A stretch of DNA of 64,000 bases from Eucalyptus grandis. Lineage: Eukaryota; Streptophyta; Magnoliopsida; Myrtales; Myrtaceae. Below, in pieces: positions 1-12,683 of the stretch (position 1 is its first letter; each line of letters opens with the position of its first letter). The stretch spans positions 36,309,803-36,373,802 of the forward strand of contig NC_052619.1 of the NCBI RefSeq assembly GCF_016545825.1. The letters run 5' to 3'. The translations under genes and the position numbers were made by a program. A model generated the notes under the pieces. It saw only the letters and a list, made by a program, of their open reading frames with translations, was not told the DNA's origin and searched no databases.

Positions 1-1660
1 TGCTAAGGGGGACTCAAAAAATTGAGTCTGCAAAACGGAGTGTAATAAATGATTCCGCGTGCTCTTGCTTCCCAATACGTGCTTTAAATTTATGGTGAAA
101 GGACATGTCAGTTTTGAATCAGATCTGACTTGTGTAGCTTTCGAATTTCTCCTGCAATTCGTGTTGAAGTACAAATTTGGCCCGCTATATTTGCTGTCCT
201 CTCGCTGTTTCGCAAATTAGTTCAGAAATCTCGCTTTCGTTCACGTTACATTTGTTTCGAAAAAATAAATATTTTAGAAAATATTTATTATGTTTATAAA
301 AATATTTAGATAAAAATTATTATCAATAATAATTTTTTTAATTTACTAATTATATTTACAACACAAGCAACCCTTTTATTAATAAAAATTCCAAACTACT
401 TATTTTTCGCAAAATAAATGATCTTTTATATTAAGAATTTTTATTAGGTACTTTGCAAATGTGACAAATAATTTATAGTTTGATCGTGGGATAGATTTTT
501 TTGGTAAAAATTGATCGTGAGATAGTTTACTTACATAATTATCTATAAATGCACCTGTCGACCATCTATCATTGTACTTGATTAGCACTTTTTCGCATAA
601 ATACTTGATTAGCACTTGATTATCTATAAATGCACCCGTCGAGCATCTATCATTGTACTTTTTTTTTTTAGCAATATCATTGTACTTTTTTTTGACACTA
701 TAAAAAAAATGCAAAATATAAAAATTAGTTATTCATCATTATGGATTAAGCCGATATTTCTGAATGGTTACCTGACGAATCTCCTACTTTTAAATGCACG
801 TGTCCTTGCCCTAAAGTTTATATTCATATTCTCCTGCTAAAAATCATTAGTTAATACTGAAATTGTCTTATTTGTTAACTATCCCAATGCCGCCGTCTAG
901 TAAAAATAACATAGGAAGCTCTTTAAGAAGGATTGTCTTTAAGTGTGACACATTACAATCTATTTCATTTTTTGAAAAGGATTATTATTCTCCTTATAAG
1001 GAATATTTTTCTTGCACTCTTTACTTATTATGCATTTAATTAGGATCGGTGTGTGCCTCGTTCAATGCCACGAGTTTGTATGAAATAATGACATTAGTCA
1101 CGATGAGTCGTAATGCTGCATATTAGCCTTTGTCGAAAATATGAATATTTTTGTAACTCTTCCTATTAGATATTTCTTTAGAAAATGTAGTTAACTACAA
1201 TTCGATGATTAATTTATAGTAAAATACATTTGCCAATAGTACATTCACGCCTAAATAGTGCACCGATACTCTACTAGCTGATAATAGAATATGTATTATC
1301 AAGAAAAAGAGTGTATATTTTTTTACATTTGTTTTTGATCGGGTCATAATCTTGGACCTTATATTAATCAGGGAATCTAAAAGTGATAGTTTTTATGCGG
1401 AGGAATATTATTTTCGTTCGAAGACCCCTATTTTATGGTCAATCAGTGGTCAAATATTCATCTTTTTGCTCTCTTCGAGTATAGTAATCAGCTAAGCAGT
1501 ACAGACACGCGACATAGACACGTGATACGACACATTATTTCTAAAAATAGAGAATTATGACATGTTGAAATACGTTATATATTAAATAAATAATTTTATT
1601 TTTAATTAATTTGATTCAAATTCACAAATAAATAAATAATTAAAAAAAAAGCTTACAATG
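1..1660. other. AT-rich intergenic DNA, no gene seen
   Basis: No reading frame here resembles a known protein. The sequence is AT-rich. Around 248-421 there is a weak palindromic stretch with a TTTGTTTCGAAAAAATAAAT-like end that resembles the small inverted-repeat elements at 6035 and 59262, but its ends are not clear. Confidence 0.6.
538..660. repeat. 81-bp tandem duplication, about 1.5 copies
   Basis: The words ATTATCTATAAATGCACC and CATCTATCATTGTACTT occur at 538 and again at 619, a period of 81 bp. The copies differ by a few substitutions. No coding content is visible. Confidence 0.8.
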
Positions 1661-3587
1661 AATTTGCACTAATAATATTAATAAATCTATTCATAGGAAA
1701 TTTGAAAGATATATTAATACTTAATACGTACCCATATTTGAGAACATATTTCTAATTTTAACAAAAATTATAAATGAAACTAATAACTAATAACAAATTA
1801 TAATCAATTTATTTAAAAAATCTATGATCTTTTATAATAATTAAAATTTATCATTTTTTAAATTTTAATATTTTTATTTTTGAAAACTATTTTTAGCTAA
1901 TTTATTTATTTTTTAATAAATATAACATTGCTGTCTAAAAATTATTTTCCCCTTTTTTTTTTTTCCTAAACCCTCAGTTCTCAAAATTTATTTCCCTCCC
2001 TCATTCCTCTCTCCCCCACGCCATCTCAAACCCACCCTTCCCCTTTCAATTTCTTTTCCTCATTTCTCCCCAAGTGACCTATCATTTCCTGGATTTTCTC
2101 TACCACTCCACACCGCCCTCTGATTTCTTTCCCTCATTTGTCCCCCATCATCAATCACCCCCTCCCCCACAATCAGTGATGGAGTGATGGGCCATCGCCT
2201 GTTGTTTCTCTCTTCCCCCACTCAGCCCCTCACCCCCACACCACCCCAACCCTCCAGGCCGCCCTGCCTCATTTCTTCCCTTTCTTCCACCCCTCACATC
2301 ACCCATTCTTTCTCCTCCCCACTCCACCCACCCCCTCCACCTTCGGTTCTTTCCCTTTCTTCCCCTCCCCCATCACTTGCTAATCGTGACCTCCTCCTTC
2401 TCACACAATCCTCTCTACTCTTTTCAGTCGCCTCACCGCCTCGCCTCCCGCCCTTCCTCCTTCTCTGCTCTCTTTATTAATATAATTTGCACTAATAATA
2501 TTAATAAATTTATTCATAGGAAATTTGAAAGATATATTAATAGTTAATACGTACCCATATTTGAGAACATATTTCTAATTTTAACAAAAATTATAGATGA
2601 AACTAATAACTAATAAGAAATTATAATTAATTTATTTAAAAATCTATGATCTTTTATAATAATTATAATTTATCATTTTTTAAATTTTAATATTTTTATT
2701 TTTGAAAACTATTTTTAGCTAATTTATTTATTTTTTAATAAATATAACATTGCTGTCTAAAAATTATTTTCCTCCTTATTTTTCCCAAACTCTCAGTTCT
2801 CAAAATTTATTTCCCTCCCTCATTTCTCTCTCCCCACGCCATCTCAAACCTACCCCTCCCCTCTTAATTTCTTTTCCTCATTTCTCCCCCAAATGACCTA
2901 TCATTTTCCTGGATTTTCTCTACCACTCCACACCACCTCTTTGATTTCTTTCCCTCATTTGTCCCCCCATCATCAATCCCCCTCCCCCACAATCAGTGAT
3001 GGACCGATGGGCCATCGCCTATTGTTTCTCTCTTCCCCCACTCAGCTCCTCACCCCCACACCACCCCAACCCTCCAGGCTCCACCCTGCCTCGTTTCTTC
3101 CCCTTTCTTCCACCCCTCCCATCACCCGTTGTTTCTCCTCCCTATCTCACCCCCTCTCCACCTTCGGTTCTTTCCCTTTCTTCCCCCTCCCCCCATCACT
3201 TGCTAATCATGACCTCCTCCTCCTCCTCCTTCTCACACGATCCTCTCTGCTCTCTTTCAATCGCCTCACCGCCTTGCCTCCAGCCCTTCCTCCTTCTCTG
3301 CTCTCTTTATTAATATAATTTGCACTAATAATATTAATAAATCTATTCATAGGAAATTTGAAAGATATATTAATAGTTAATACGTACCCATATTTGAGAA
3401 CATATTTCTAATTTTAACAAAAATTATAGATGAAACTAATAACTAATAAGAAATTATAATCAATTTATTTAAAAATCTATGATCTTTTATAATAATTATA
3501 ATTTATCATTTTTTAAATTTTAATATTTTTATTTTTGAAAACTATTTTTAGCTAATTTATTTATTTTTTAATAAATATAACATTGCT
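1661..3587. repeat. 0.83-kb tandem array: three AT-rich arms separated by two CT-rich cores
   Basis: An AT-rich arm of about 270-290 bp begins with AATTTGCACTAATAATATT at 1661, 2484 and 3317 (periods 823 and 833 bp). Arms 1 and 2 are each followed by a CT-rich core of about 550 bp containing CAATCAGTGATGG and GGGCCATCGCCT. Arm 3 ends near 3587 at ATAACATTGCT. The arm-core-arm-core-arm order is what unequal recombination of a small terminal-repeat element would leave, but no clean TG/CA ends or target-site duplication were found. The proline/serine-rich open frames in the cores are composition artefacts. Confidence 0.85.
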
Positions 3588-4918
3588 AAAATGTCTCTGG
3601 CTATGTGCCTCGCCCATCCCCCTTTCTCCTCTCAATTATTATTTATTTATTTATATAGATTATGGTGATTTATTTCAAGGTGAGCAAGTTCAAAATCAAG
3701 AATAAAAAATCCACATAAATCAAGGAAAGAACCAAGTTTAACTTTAAGTAATATAACTATTATTTTAGGAAAACGTACCATGTGAAAAAATCTGTGTTAT
3801 AGTGGTTAAAGTATTGATGAATTTCCTATCGTTTCTAGGTTTGAAATGTTTCCAACATATCTATCTCTTTTTCTTTTTTTTTAAACTAAAAGTTAACTCA
3901 AAACCGATAGCTCATGGTATATGATCGAGAATTAAATTGGTCAAGACTGAATCCTTAATTTTTATTTTCCAATAATTTACTTGATTCTTATGTGAATAAG
4001 ACTGGAATCGATTAGGTAAGGCTTGTTTAATTTGTTTTTGGATTGAAATAGATTGATTGCTCATCTTTATTTTAATCGGAAGGTATTTTCCCTGCTTTTT
4101 ATGTCATTTGTGCCTGCGTAGAGAGAAATATTTAGATTACTGTTAATCACATTCAACCTATATATCACGTCAGTTCAAAGTCTTTTTTCCTAGACTTTCT
4201 TTTCTTGAATGGAAGAAATGAAAGTCTAGAGATTGACAATAAGTATTGATAAGCAAATACATAGCGCTTGATTCACAAAATGTAACTAGGGAGGAATAGA
4301 ATAGAGCATGAATAATATTGGAATAATTATTCTTTAATTTGGTCTACAAGATGGAATGGTTATTTCAAGACAATGTATTTGCTCCCAAAATACCGATCGA
4401 TGATTTTTCTCATTATTTAAATCATATTTTAATTTCTTTTATTATCATATTCTTATAATCTTGAGTTAAAATTCCGTTACAGTATATAATCTATATATTA
4501 TAATTTGTCTCTTATGTCAGTTGTAACTCATTATTAAATAGTACACTGTCAGTATTCAAAATCATAGCTAATTATGATTAGAAATACTCTATAATTATTT
4601 CAACTTAAATTGTGAAATATATCTATGACTTTTTCTATCCATTACTTCATACTAATTAACAAATGCACTATGAATTTCAATTGTTATAAATTTCATTTAT
4701 ATGCCACATTTTCGTTGTTTATTGGTTGATCACAACTTCCAGTTAAATATAAATAAACTTGAAAAGGGAGGAAGGAATGTTCATGTTAGAGTTGTCTACA
4801 AGTGAGGCATAGCCCAAAAGGCATTCATTATTTCCACATTCATATTCGTCATGTCATTTCTGTCCTTAAGCCATACGCGCGTTGTACTTCGCATGCGTTT
4901 CTAAACCGCGAAGTGCAG
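3588..4918. other. AT-rich stretch upstream of the acyltransferase exon
   Basis: No first exon of a BAHD protein (about 150-160 codons would be expected) is visible on the plus strand here. If the exon at 4919 is spliced, this is intron or lost-exon territory. Confidence 0.5.
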
Positions 4919-5800
4919 GTGACCCGCTTCAAGTGCGGAGGCATGTCATTGGGCCTTAGCTGGGCCCACGTACTCGGCGACCCGTTTTCGGCCTCCGATT
5001 GCTTCAACATGTTGGGCCGCAGCTTATCGGGCCTCCTCGCCGACGGGCCCAAAGGGCCAAGAGCACTTTCTGGGCCCAGAAGACTGGCGGACCCTCCGGA
5101 GCTCGCAAGAGAACCCGCGTCCATCAAACGGGTCAGCCCGGTAGGAGACCACTGGGTGGTTGACGGCAATTGTAACATGGGGACATTCACATTCCACCTT
5201 AGTCCAGACCAATTGGCACATCTGAAGTCAAAAGTGGGTGGGGAGGGTCATGGAGAGAAATTCCCACCGTTTGAGTCTCTTTGTGCCATCCTTTGGCAGC
5301 TAATAGCCAAAGTAAGAGCAGGGAATGAGCCAAGCACTGTGACCCTCATCAAGAATGACCCGAGCAAAAGGGAGAATGGGATTTTGAGCAACAGTCTGAA
5401 GATATGCTCGGTCAAGGCAGATTTCTCCGTTGCCGATGCCGACCCAGGAGAGATCTTGAGGTTACTAATTGATAGAGCGGAGAACGAGAGCAACCTCATT
5501 GAGGAAGCTGTCGAACGAGATGGCGGAGTGGCTGATTATGTTGTGTATGGGGCCAATCTGAGCTTCGTGGAGTGGGAAGAGGTCAGCATGTATGGGTTGC
5601 AGTTGAATGGGAACCGACCAATTTTCGCGAGTTATGTGATCGAAGGCGTTGCAGATGAAGGGGCAGTTTTCGTGCTTCCGGGGCCACCAAGTTCCGGCAA
5701 GGACAGCGGCCAGGGAAGGGTGGTGACTGTGATTTTGCCGGAGTATCAGTTGCTCCAGTTGAAGAGTGAACTGGTAAAGCAGGACATTTTGTTGGTTTAG
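4919..5800 (+). CDS. CER2/CER26-like BAHD acyltransferase family protein, last exon only
   Basis: The 293-codon frame starts with a VTRFKCGG motif and carries the BAHD HxxxD motif as HVLGD in SWAHVLGD. The usual DFGWG motif near the C terminus is absent; the region reads SFVEWEEVSMYGLQL, as in the CER2 subclade. CER2-type proteins act at the ER with fatty-acid elongase to extend very-long-chain wax precursors (family knowledge). The start at 4919 follows GTGCAG and falls at the conserved BAHD intron position (Q|VT), so this is probably exon 2. The open frame continues upstream to 4802 but has no ATG and does not look like BAHD sequence. Family proteins are about 420-440 residues, so roughly 150 residues are missing. 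The frame has no internal stop. It is either a gene whose first exon lies outside the window or a 5'-truncated copy. Confidence 0.8.
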   Translation: MTRFKCGGMSLGLSWAHVLGDPFSASDCFNMLGRSLSGLLADGPKGPRALSGPRRLADPPELAREPASIKRVSPVGDHWVVDGNCNMGTFTFHLSPDQLAHLKSKVGGEGHGEKFPPFESLCAILWQLIAKVRAGNEPSTVTLIKNDPSKRENGILSNSLKICSVKADFSVADADPGEILRLLIDRAENESNLIEEAVERDGGVADYVVYGANLSFVEWEEVSMYGLQLNGNRPIFASYVIEGVADEGAVFVLPGPPSSGKDSGQGRVVTVILPEYQLLQLKSELVKQDILLV

Positions 5801-6034
5801 AGCATTTCGAGGTTCCTGTTTAGCGTAACGTAAGATGGAGAATCTGACCTGTGTGTTAGAATGTTCGGTTTCTGTGTGTAAGTTGGTACTCACGGCCCAA
5901 GGAGGAGACGAACTTGGGCTGCTTGTAGGGCCATGTGAAAGAACAGGAATTATCATTTCCTCTTTATCGGCGTGATTGCTATATTGAATAATGTTTTTGC
6001 TTGATGTCTCAATTTTATAAGTCGCTTTCAGGAT

Positions 6035-6262
6035 GTCTTTGTTTCATTAAAAAGAACATTGAAAATTATTGTCTAAAAATGACCACTTGGATTACTTACA
6101 AAAATGAATGAACGGAAAACATCTCCATCGTCCACAACATTATTTAGACTTGAATTATTATTGATACTAAAAATATTTTTAATCAACTAATTATTTTAAG
6201 TAATATAAACAATCATTTTAGTAAACTATTTTTTAAATCTCATTTATTTCCGCGAAACAAAC
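6035..6262. mobile_element. Small inverted-repeat MITE-like element
   Basis: The left end TCTTTGTTTCATTAAAAAG and the reverse complement of the right end (CGGTTTGTTTCGCGGAAATA) are imperfect inverted repeats around an AT-rich body. It resembles 59262-59499. Element ends are approximate. Confidence 0.5.
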
Positions 6263-7091
6263 CGAGCAAATATACCTACTGTTTCTCTCAACCTATATAC
6301 TAAATGATGGACGACCATAAGTCGTATGTTCAAACAAGTTATAGAAATGGGTTCCGCTCATTTTAGCATCCAATCATTTTTCCTTACATCATTATTTAAT
6401 AAGAAGCTCTATTAAGATTTTTCAATACATCAAGCATTTACGGGAATTTTTTTCCTTTATCCATATGAGCCGGGTCAATCACAATCTTGATTGTACAAAT
6501 TTTATATGGACTTCACATACGGATGCGCTGTGATGAAGTTACCAAAATTTCTTACCTTCGAGAAGTTACCACATCAACGAGGTCATACATCATGTTAGTA
6601 CCATGATCACATGGTCCTCCAATTACAATTTATTGTACCCTTAGGTTCTTATGGTTATGGCAGCTTGCTGTCTGACACTTCAGAAATTGTAATATCCAAC
6701 CCAACACTCGATATCGGCTTCCATGGGATCACCCTGCCCATATGAGAGCATGTGACCAAATTTCCAACAAAATTAGAGTCAATGTAATAGTCGGATGGAT
6801 ATTGCAAAAATTTAAAAAGTGGATGGCAAACTGCCACAACCCCAAAAGGTCTAGGGGTGTCATGTAAATTTCACCCGCCAAAATATAATTCTCAGTTCGA
6901 GATCACCAAGCATCCTTGGTTTTCGATCCGCAGGCGCGAAAGCACCATTGACGTTGATCTTTAATGAATTTCGGGCTGGAGAGATCGATGCATGCCATCG
7001 TCCATCCTTCTTTTCTTTTTCTTTTTTTCTTTTTTTTTTGGGGGCACATACATTAGTATTCAACCAAAAAAAAAAAAATTAAAAATGTTGG

Positions 7092-7517
7092 AGGGTTGAT
7101 ATTACTAAAAACTCCAAAATGGTATATATGTAATAAATTAACCTTAAATTAATTTTTTTTTTTTTTTTTCGTTAGTATACTTGTGATAAATTTACTTTTT
7201 ATTAATTTTCATTAAATTTTACCATAAAATTACTAAATTAGATGATACGTAACAATTGACGAATATATCACTTTGAGGTTTTACCTTCCGTTTATTACAT
7301 ATGTATCATTTTGGAGTTTTTCATAATATTAATCCAATTTAACAAAAACTAACGAAAAGTGAATTTGTCATAACAGTCTTAGGTTTTTTGTGGTTAAAAA
7401 ATTAATTGAAGATAAACTTATTATAGATGTATCGTTTGAGGCTTTTGATGACCAAAAATTAATTTTTGGTAAAATTGTTATAAGTATACTGATTCGGAGA
7501 TTTTCGCATGATTAACT
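7092..7517. mobile_element. Foldback MITE, 9-bp target-site family, copy 1
   Basis: The ends AGGGTTGATATTACTAAAAA and, reversed, AGTTAATCATGCGAAAAT match the family at 9408, 23792 and 54877. The interior is built of imperfect inverted repeats around a TATACTTGTGATAAATTTA-like word. Candidate 9-bp target duplications AAATGTTGG/AAAAGTTCT agree at only six positions, so this copy is old or its ends are slightly off. Confidence 0.6.
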
Positions 7518-8094
7518 AAAAGTTCTAAACCTATTGCAAAACCTTTCAAAGCCAAATTAGTCTTCGACTTTTTACAATTTACTAGTGTAGTCCATTCGCC
7601 CATTTTTGCCTGATAATTAGCGTTGTAGACATCGACTATCCTATGTGGTATGGATGACACCTATGTGAAATTTTTATAAAATTTTTGAATTTTTTATTAT
7701 TGTTTTTAGTTTCTTCTTTTTATACTTAAGGGCTGTGAAGCGCTCGGCCAATTTTGAGTGAGGGTCTGACCTTGCTGGCGAGTATTGCAGCCCTCGTTGG
7801 CCTAACCCTCGCCACATGGCTCGGGTCTTGGTCGATTGCCAACAACCTCCTATCGCCTCTTAATAATAAAAGAAAGAATTCAAAAAAAAAGTTCAAAATA
7901 TTTCTACACTAGTGTTAGTAATGCTACAAAGGATGACCGGCATCTATGTCATCAATTTCCTGCTGAAATTGGACAGATGAATTATATTAACGACTTGTTA
8001 AAATGTTTATGATTAAATTAGTTAAATTAAAAAAAATTATGAATAAATTAGCACAAATACAATAGATTTGTAATTTATTTGATAAATTTCTCTA
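7518..8094. mobile_element. Degenerate inverted-repeat element with GC-rich core (shared by both duplicate copies)
   Basis: AT-rich arms flank a GC-rich core at about 7732-7860 containing GCAGCCCTCG and AACCCTCGCC. The counterpart in copy B is 12684-13429, so the insertion predates the segmental duplication. Arms are related to the GGGAAAA-ended elements elsewhere in the window but are eroded. Confidence 0.5.
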
Positions 8095-9407
8095 AAAAAA
8101 TTCATTTCTCAAGCTAGTTTTGAGGCCCCAAAGCAACCGCCAAAGTTTTTTGGGTCTTCCATCAATCGACACCAATGAACATTCGATTAATCCTTTCTTA
8201 GACGTACGCTTCCCCATCTCATTTGTTTGACCATATGAAAACACATCGTTGACAGCCCAAATTCATTAAGGAACAACCATTGATAAGTCCCAATGATAAA
8301 AGGACTTCATCGAAGCCTCCAAGAACATTCATGGAACTCGAGCCATAACCTTGAGCCCTCTCCTGCGAGGTAGGTGAAGCGTGATGGACAAAGCGAATCA
8401 AGCCCTCATTCTCAAATTAGTTAGACAATTTCTTCTGCAATATTGTTGCACAAGTTTGGTTGAAATAAATAAAAGAGTAAATGACACATGTGGTCTTTGA
8501 ATTTTTAGTTTATTCAATGAGATTCTTCAAATATTGATGAACACTCAATCTAATTCTTGGATTATGTGAAAATGTTCAATGTCTTTAAGTTTGAATGGTG
8601 GACAAACAAAAAAGGGTTACATGTGAATTATTCACGTAAGATATTCATCTCAATTCAAAATATAATAATTCATGTCATCAAATAATAATAGACATGTTCA
8701 CGCTTTAATTTTTTGAATGCGTTCATCGTCTTTTAAAATACAACTAAGCATCTATAAATTCACTTCACCAAATAACATCTATTTTGTCATTTGTGTAACC
8801 GGAATAACAACATTAAATATTTATCAATAGTTTAAGAATTACGTTGAATAAATTAAAAATTTTATTTATCACATCATGGATTAAATTAAAATTTAGAAAT
8901 TATTTATGTTATTTTCTTAAATTGAACAATCTAATTCTAGTCATCATATTCATCATGTCATCTATCATTCACTTTATATCGTACCATCCAAGGCAACGGA
9001 AAATAGTTATCCTGGGCCTAAGACTATTCCGTCTCTTGTTAGCGCCCCGAGTGGCCCAATGCCATTGATCATGGAAAGCAGGCAGTGTATTCAATCAATT
9101 CATTGATTGCCCACCCTTTTGATTGGAGGACCCCACTGAAATCTCGTTGGAGATTTGGTCCTCCCATGGAATATCTTCTATGGAAGAAAAGATAAGCAAC
9201 CTCAAAATTATTTATATATAAAATTATAAAGTTAAAGATACGTGGTAAGATACTTCTATATATTAATTGGATATTAAAGATTTTATGAGTACTTGATCGA
9301 TCCCATCAGATACGACAGTCACCTCTAGCACTTGTACCAAATAATGCATTGAGGATAAATGCTTGAGCTCCTAAAGGTAATCTCCCGAAAATGATCTATA
9401 TTTTTTA

Positions 9408-9924
9408 AGATTAATACTATGAAAAACTCCAAATTAATACATTTATAACAAATTTACCATAAATTATTTTTTTACCATAAAAAATTCCAAACCGGTACAC
9501 TTATGACAAATTTATCCCGACTAACCATAAAAAAACCCTAAACTTGTACATTTATGATAAATTTACTTTAAACTAATTTATTCGACCACAAAAAACATCA
9601 AATTGGTAAATTTGTAACAAATATATCATCTGCTAAATTTGATTAACACCACAAAAAAAATCACAAAAATTGTAAATTGTGACAAACAAAGCGTAAAATC
9701 CCAAATTGGTATACCAATTAACTATCACGTGTCATTTAACTTAATAATTTGACAATAAAATTTAATGAAAACTAATAGAAAGTAAATTTGTCACAAGTGT
9801 ACTAGTTTGGGATAAATTTGTCAAAAATATACCAGTTTGAGGTTTTTGGTAGTCAAAAAAATAATTTTGAGTAAATTTATCACAAGTTTACTGCCCAGGT
9901 TTGGGTTTTTAAAGATATTAATCT
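9408..9924. mobile_element. Foldback MITE, 9-bp target-site family, copy 2
   Basis: It begins AGATTAATACTATGAAAAAC and ends in the inverted form (...GATATTAATCT). Target duplications are TATTTTTTA at 9399-9407 and TCTTTTTTA at 9925-9933 (8 of 9 match). Copy B of the segmental duplication has the unoccupied site near 15750, where GATCTACTTTTTGGTAAATG runs without interruption. A 9-bp duplication suggests Mutator-type transposition. Confidence 0.85.
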
Positions 9925-10197
9925 TCTTTTTTATAGATGAATTGCTTGGTCCAAGACTTTTCATGTGAGCCTGGTCCAAGACTTATCAAAATGAATGAAT
10001 AAAACAAATTATCTTAAGAAAATGTTTTTCAAATAATTTATTTTTTACGAAATGAACGAAATCCATTGTACTAGATTCTTTCTTTGTCTATTCTAATTCC
10101 ACCATCATCTTATTGTGGACAGAATTCAATGATTGGTGACTTGATACATATGCTTAGGAGGCGGGACGAAAGTGTGTGATCACTCGGAGACAAGAAA

Positions 10198-10706
10198 TCA
10201 AAACTCAGTAGGGCAATGTTGAAGGGACGATGTGCTTGTTGATTGAAAGATGCTACGAGAAACATCATTAAGCAGAAACGAAGAGAACCACGTTAAGCGA
10301 TACGTATGAACTCCGTTGTCGTGATTTTGAAGTAACAGCTTGCAATTTTCAGCCATGCAATTTGGCCACAAGTTGTTGCGGATAGGCAGTGGCTGTTGCG
10401 CCTTGCCATCCATGATTATCCACTCTAAAACAGGACCACCATCGGCCCCCAAATGACAAATGCCAACAAGGCAAGGGGACATTGACCCATCACTGGACGG
10501 AGTCCGCAACTTCATAAATTTCCAACGTGGTTTTCTCATTCTTTCCATCGTTGCTTCGCTCCAAAAATGGCATTTTACATAGTCAGCTCTTCGCTTGTGA
10601 ACGTGATGCAGCTAAAGGTAGCAATTTCATCCAATCGATACAGTGTTTCGAGTTGGTGAGGATATCGATTTCAAGTGAGTCGTATTTAGACTTCTCTTAT
10701 CTAGAC
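10198..10706 (-). pseudogene. Decayed coding-like fragment, family not recognised (copy A)
   Basis: A minus-strand open frame of about 116 codons contains FMKLRTPSSDG, GGPVLEWIIMDGKAQ and NHDNGVHTYR, and a similar frame survives in copy B at 15976-16480. Both lose the frame upstream of this block (near 10560 and 16480). Protein-level similarity between copies suggests a former gene, but I do not recognise the family and assign no function. Confidence 0.3.
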
Positions 10707-11663
10707 CCCCCCCAACTTTCCTCTAGAGAGCCTTGATTTAGTTGAAATAATTGAACTTTGGGTTGTTCGACCAACTGGTTTAGGTAAATATTTAATGCAT
10801 TCCCCAACCGAAGAAGATACAAGGTTTCACTTTTTCTGAATATGTTTTATCCACCTATGCAAGAGAGCAGACAAATTCGATTTCCAGAGATAAAATCACA
10901 AAATTGAAATTATTTTCCAAGTGAGATCCAAATATTTAAAAACATTTTCGTTCATATATCACCAAACAAAAGAAAAGTATCAATTTTCCTAAAAAATAAT
11001 CTCCCAAAAAGTAGTTTCCTTTATCAAACTATTCATTTTTGGTCTAAATAAATAATTTCACGGAGGATGAATATATTTTTTACATTCATTTTTGTAAATG
11101 ATTCAAATGATCATTCTTTAAAAAAATTACTTTTTGAATTATTCATTTTTCGTGAGACAAACTAAATCAATCTACCTAGTGTTTCTCTGAACTTAAATAC
11201 TAAATGACGAGCGGCCATAAGTTGGATGTTCAACCAAGTTAAGTTGCAGAAATGGTTTCCACTCGTTCTAGCATCTGATCACTCTCTCTTACATTATTAT
11301 TTAATAATAAGTTCCATTAAGATTTTTCAATACATCAAGCATTTATGGGAATTTCTATCCTTAATCTAGATAAGTTGGGTCAATCACAATCTTGGTTGTA
11401 CGGACTCTATGTGGACCTCACAAATGGACCTTATGCGGTGTAGTTAGGGAAATTTCTCGCCTTCGAGCCCGGTTCGACATCAATAAGGTTATACATGTTC
11501 CCCCCATTACAATCATTTTTACACTCAGGCACTTATGGTCATGGTAGTTTTCTATCAGATACTTCGAAGATTGTATTATCCAACCCAACAATCGATATCG
11601 GCTTCCATGGGCATCACTCTAGACATATGAGAGCATTTGACAAAATTTTATCTAAGGTCAATG

Positions 11664-12378
11664 TAGGGGTGGCAAATGGGTGGGTCGGGACGGGTATGGG
11701 TCGGGTTGAAAATGGATCGACCCATATTTGACCTATTTAACCCGTATTTTTGTAGTATAAATTTAGTAACTCATACCCGACTCGACTTGTACCTGACCCA
11801 TACCCGACCCAACCCGTATTGCTAAAATTTACTTATTGTCAAAATATTTTTATGCAATACAAATTTTTTAACAACTTTTATGCAATACAAATTTAATGGA
11901 AAATTTTTATAATTCTTTTTAAAATATTTTTAAAAAAATCGATTTTTTAATTTTTTAAAATATATTTTTAATTTTTTTAAAATATAATTTTTTTAATTTT
12001 TATTTTTAAAATATCATTTTTAATTTTAATAATTATTTTCTTTTTTCTTTTTCTTTTTTTTTTTTCTTCTTCTTCGGCCGAGAGATCCGGCGAGGCTCAA
12101 TTGTCGACGACCTTTGAGGGAGAGGCGGAGGCGAGCCTCAAAGGCAAGTGGCGGAGGCGACTCAAAGGCAAGCGGTGAAGGTGAAGGTTGAAGGGTTGTC
12201 CATGTTTTTTAGGTTTTAAAAATGGGTCGAACATGTGACCCATTTTCGACCCATATAAAACTGAACTTAAAATGGGTTGAATGTGGGTTATGGCCCATTA
12301 CAACTTCATAACCCACATTCGACCCATTTGTGAAAAATATGGTGCAAAATGGGTCCATGATACATTTTGCCACCTCTA
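11664..12378. mobile_element. Non-autonomous hAT-like element, 715 bp
   Basis: Terminal inverted repeats are TAGGGGTGGCAAA and (reverse complement of the right end) TAGAGGTGGCAAA. Eight-bp target duplications flank it: GGTCAATG at 11656-11663 and GGTCAACG at 12379-12386. Copy A has the empty site AGTCAATG at 6777-6784. Subterminal GGGTCGGGT-like repeats, a T/C tract and a short GC-rich core at about 12075-12190 fill the inside. There is no transposase frame. The 8-bp duplication and GGGTGGCAA ends are typical of hAT. Confidence 0.9.
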
Positions 12379-12683
12379 GGTCAACGTAAGTGGGCGGACA
12401 TTGCAAAGATTAAAAAAGGGGAGGGCAAACTACCACAACTCCAAAAGATCTAGGGGCGTGATGAAGATTTCTCCCACCAAAATATTATTCGGAGTTCGAG
12501 ACCACCGAGCGTGCTAGGTTTTCGATCCGTAGGCGTGAAAGCACCGTCCATGTTAATCTTTAATAAATTTCGGGCTGGGAGGGATCGATGGATGCCATCG
12601 TCCATCTATTTGTGAAGGACTTTCATGGAGCATGTATGAGAATCAAGAGCAAATTCGCTAACTCCAGTTACATTAGAAAAGTT

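Larger units (their letters stand above)
6250..10706. repeat. Segmental duplication, copy A
   Basis: This segment aligns in the same orientation with 11145-16634. Matching words include GGCTTCCATGGG (6717/11600), CTTAGACGTACGCTTCCCC (8198/14488), ACATCGTTGACAGCCCAAAT (8242/14533) and CATTTTACATAGTCAGCTCT (10571/16491). It holds insertions missing from copy B (notably 9408-9924) and lacks two present in copy B. Homology fades near 10706. Confidence 0.9.

Noticed and set aside
2184..3318. Pro/Ser/Leu-rich open frames of about 100-140 codons
   Set aside because: They lie in CT-rich tandem-repeat cores, are open in more than one frame, and have low-complexity composition; no domain is recognisable.
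4849..5956. Several minus-strand open frames opposite the acyltransferase exon
   Set aside because: They are antisense shadows of a clear BAHD frame and show no motifs of their own.
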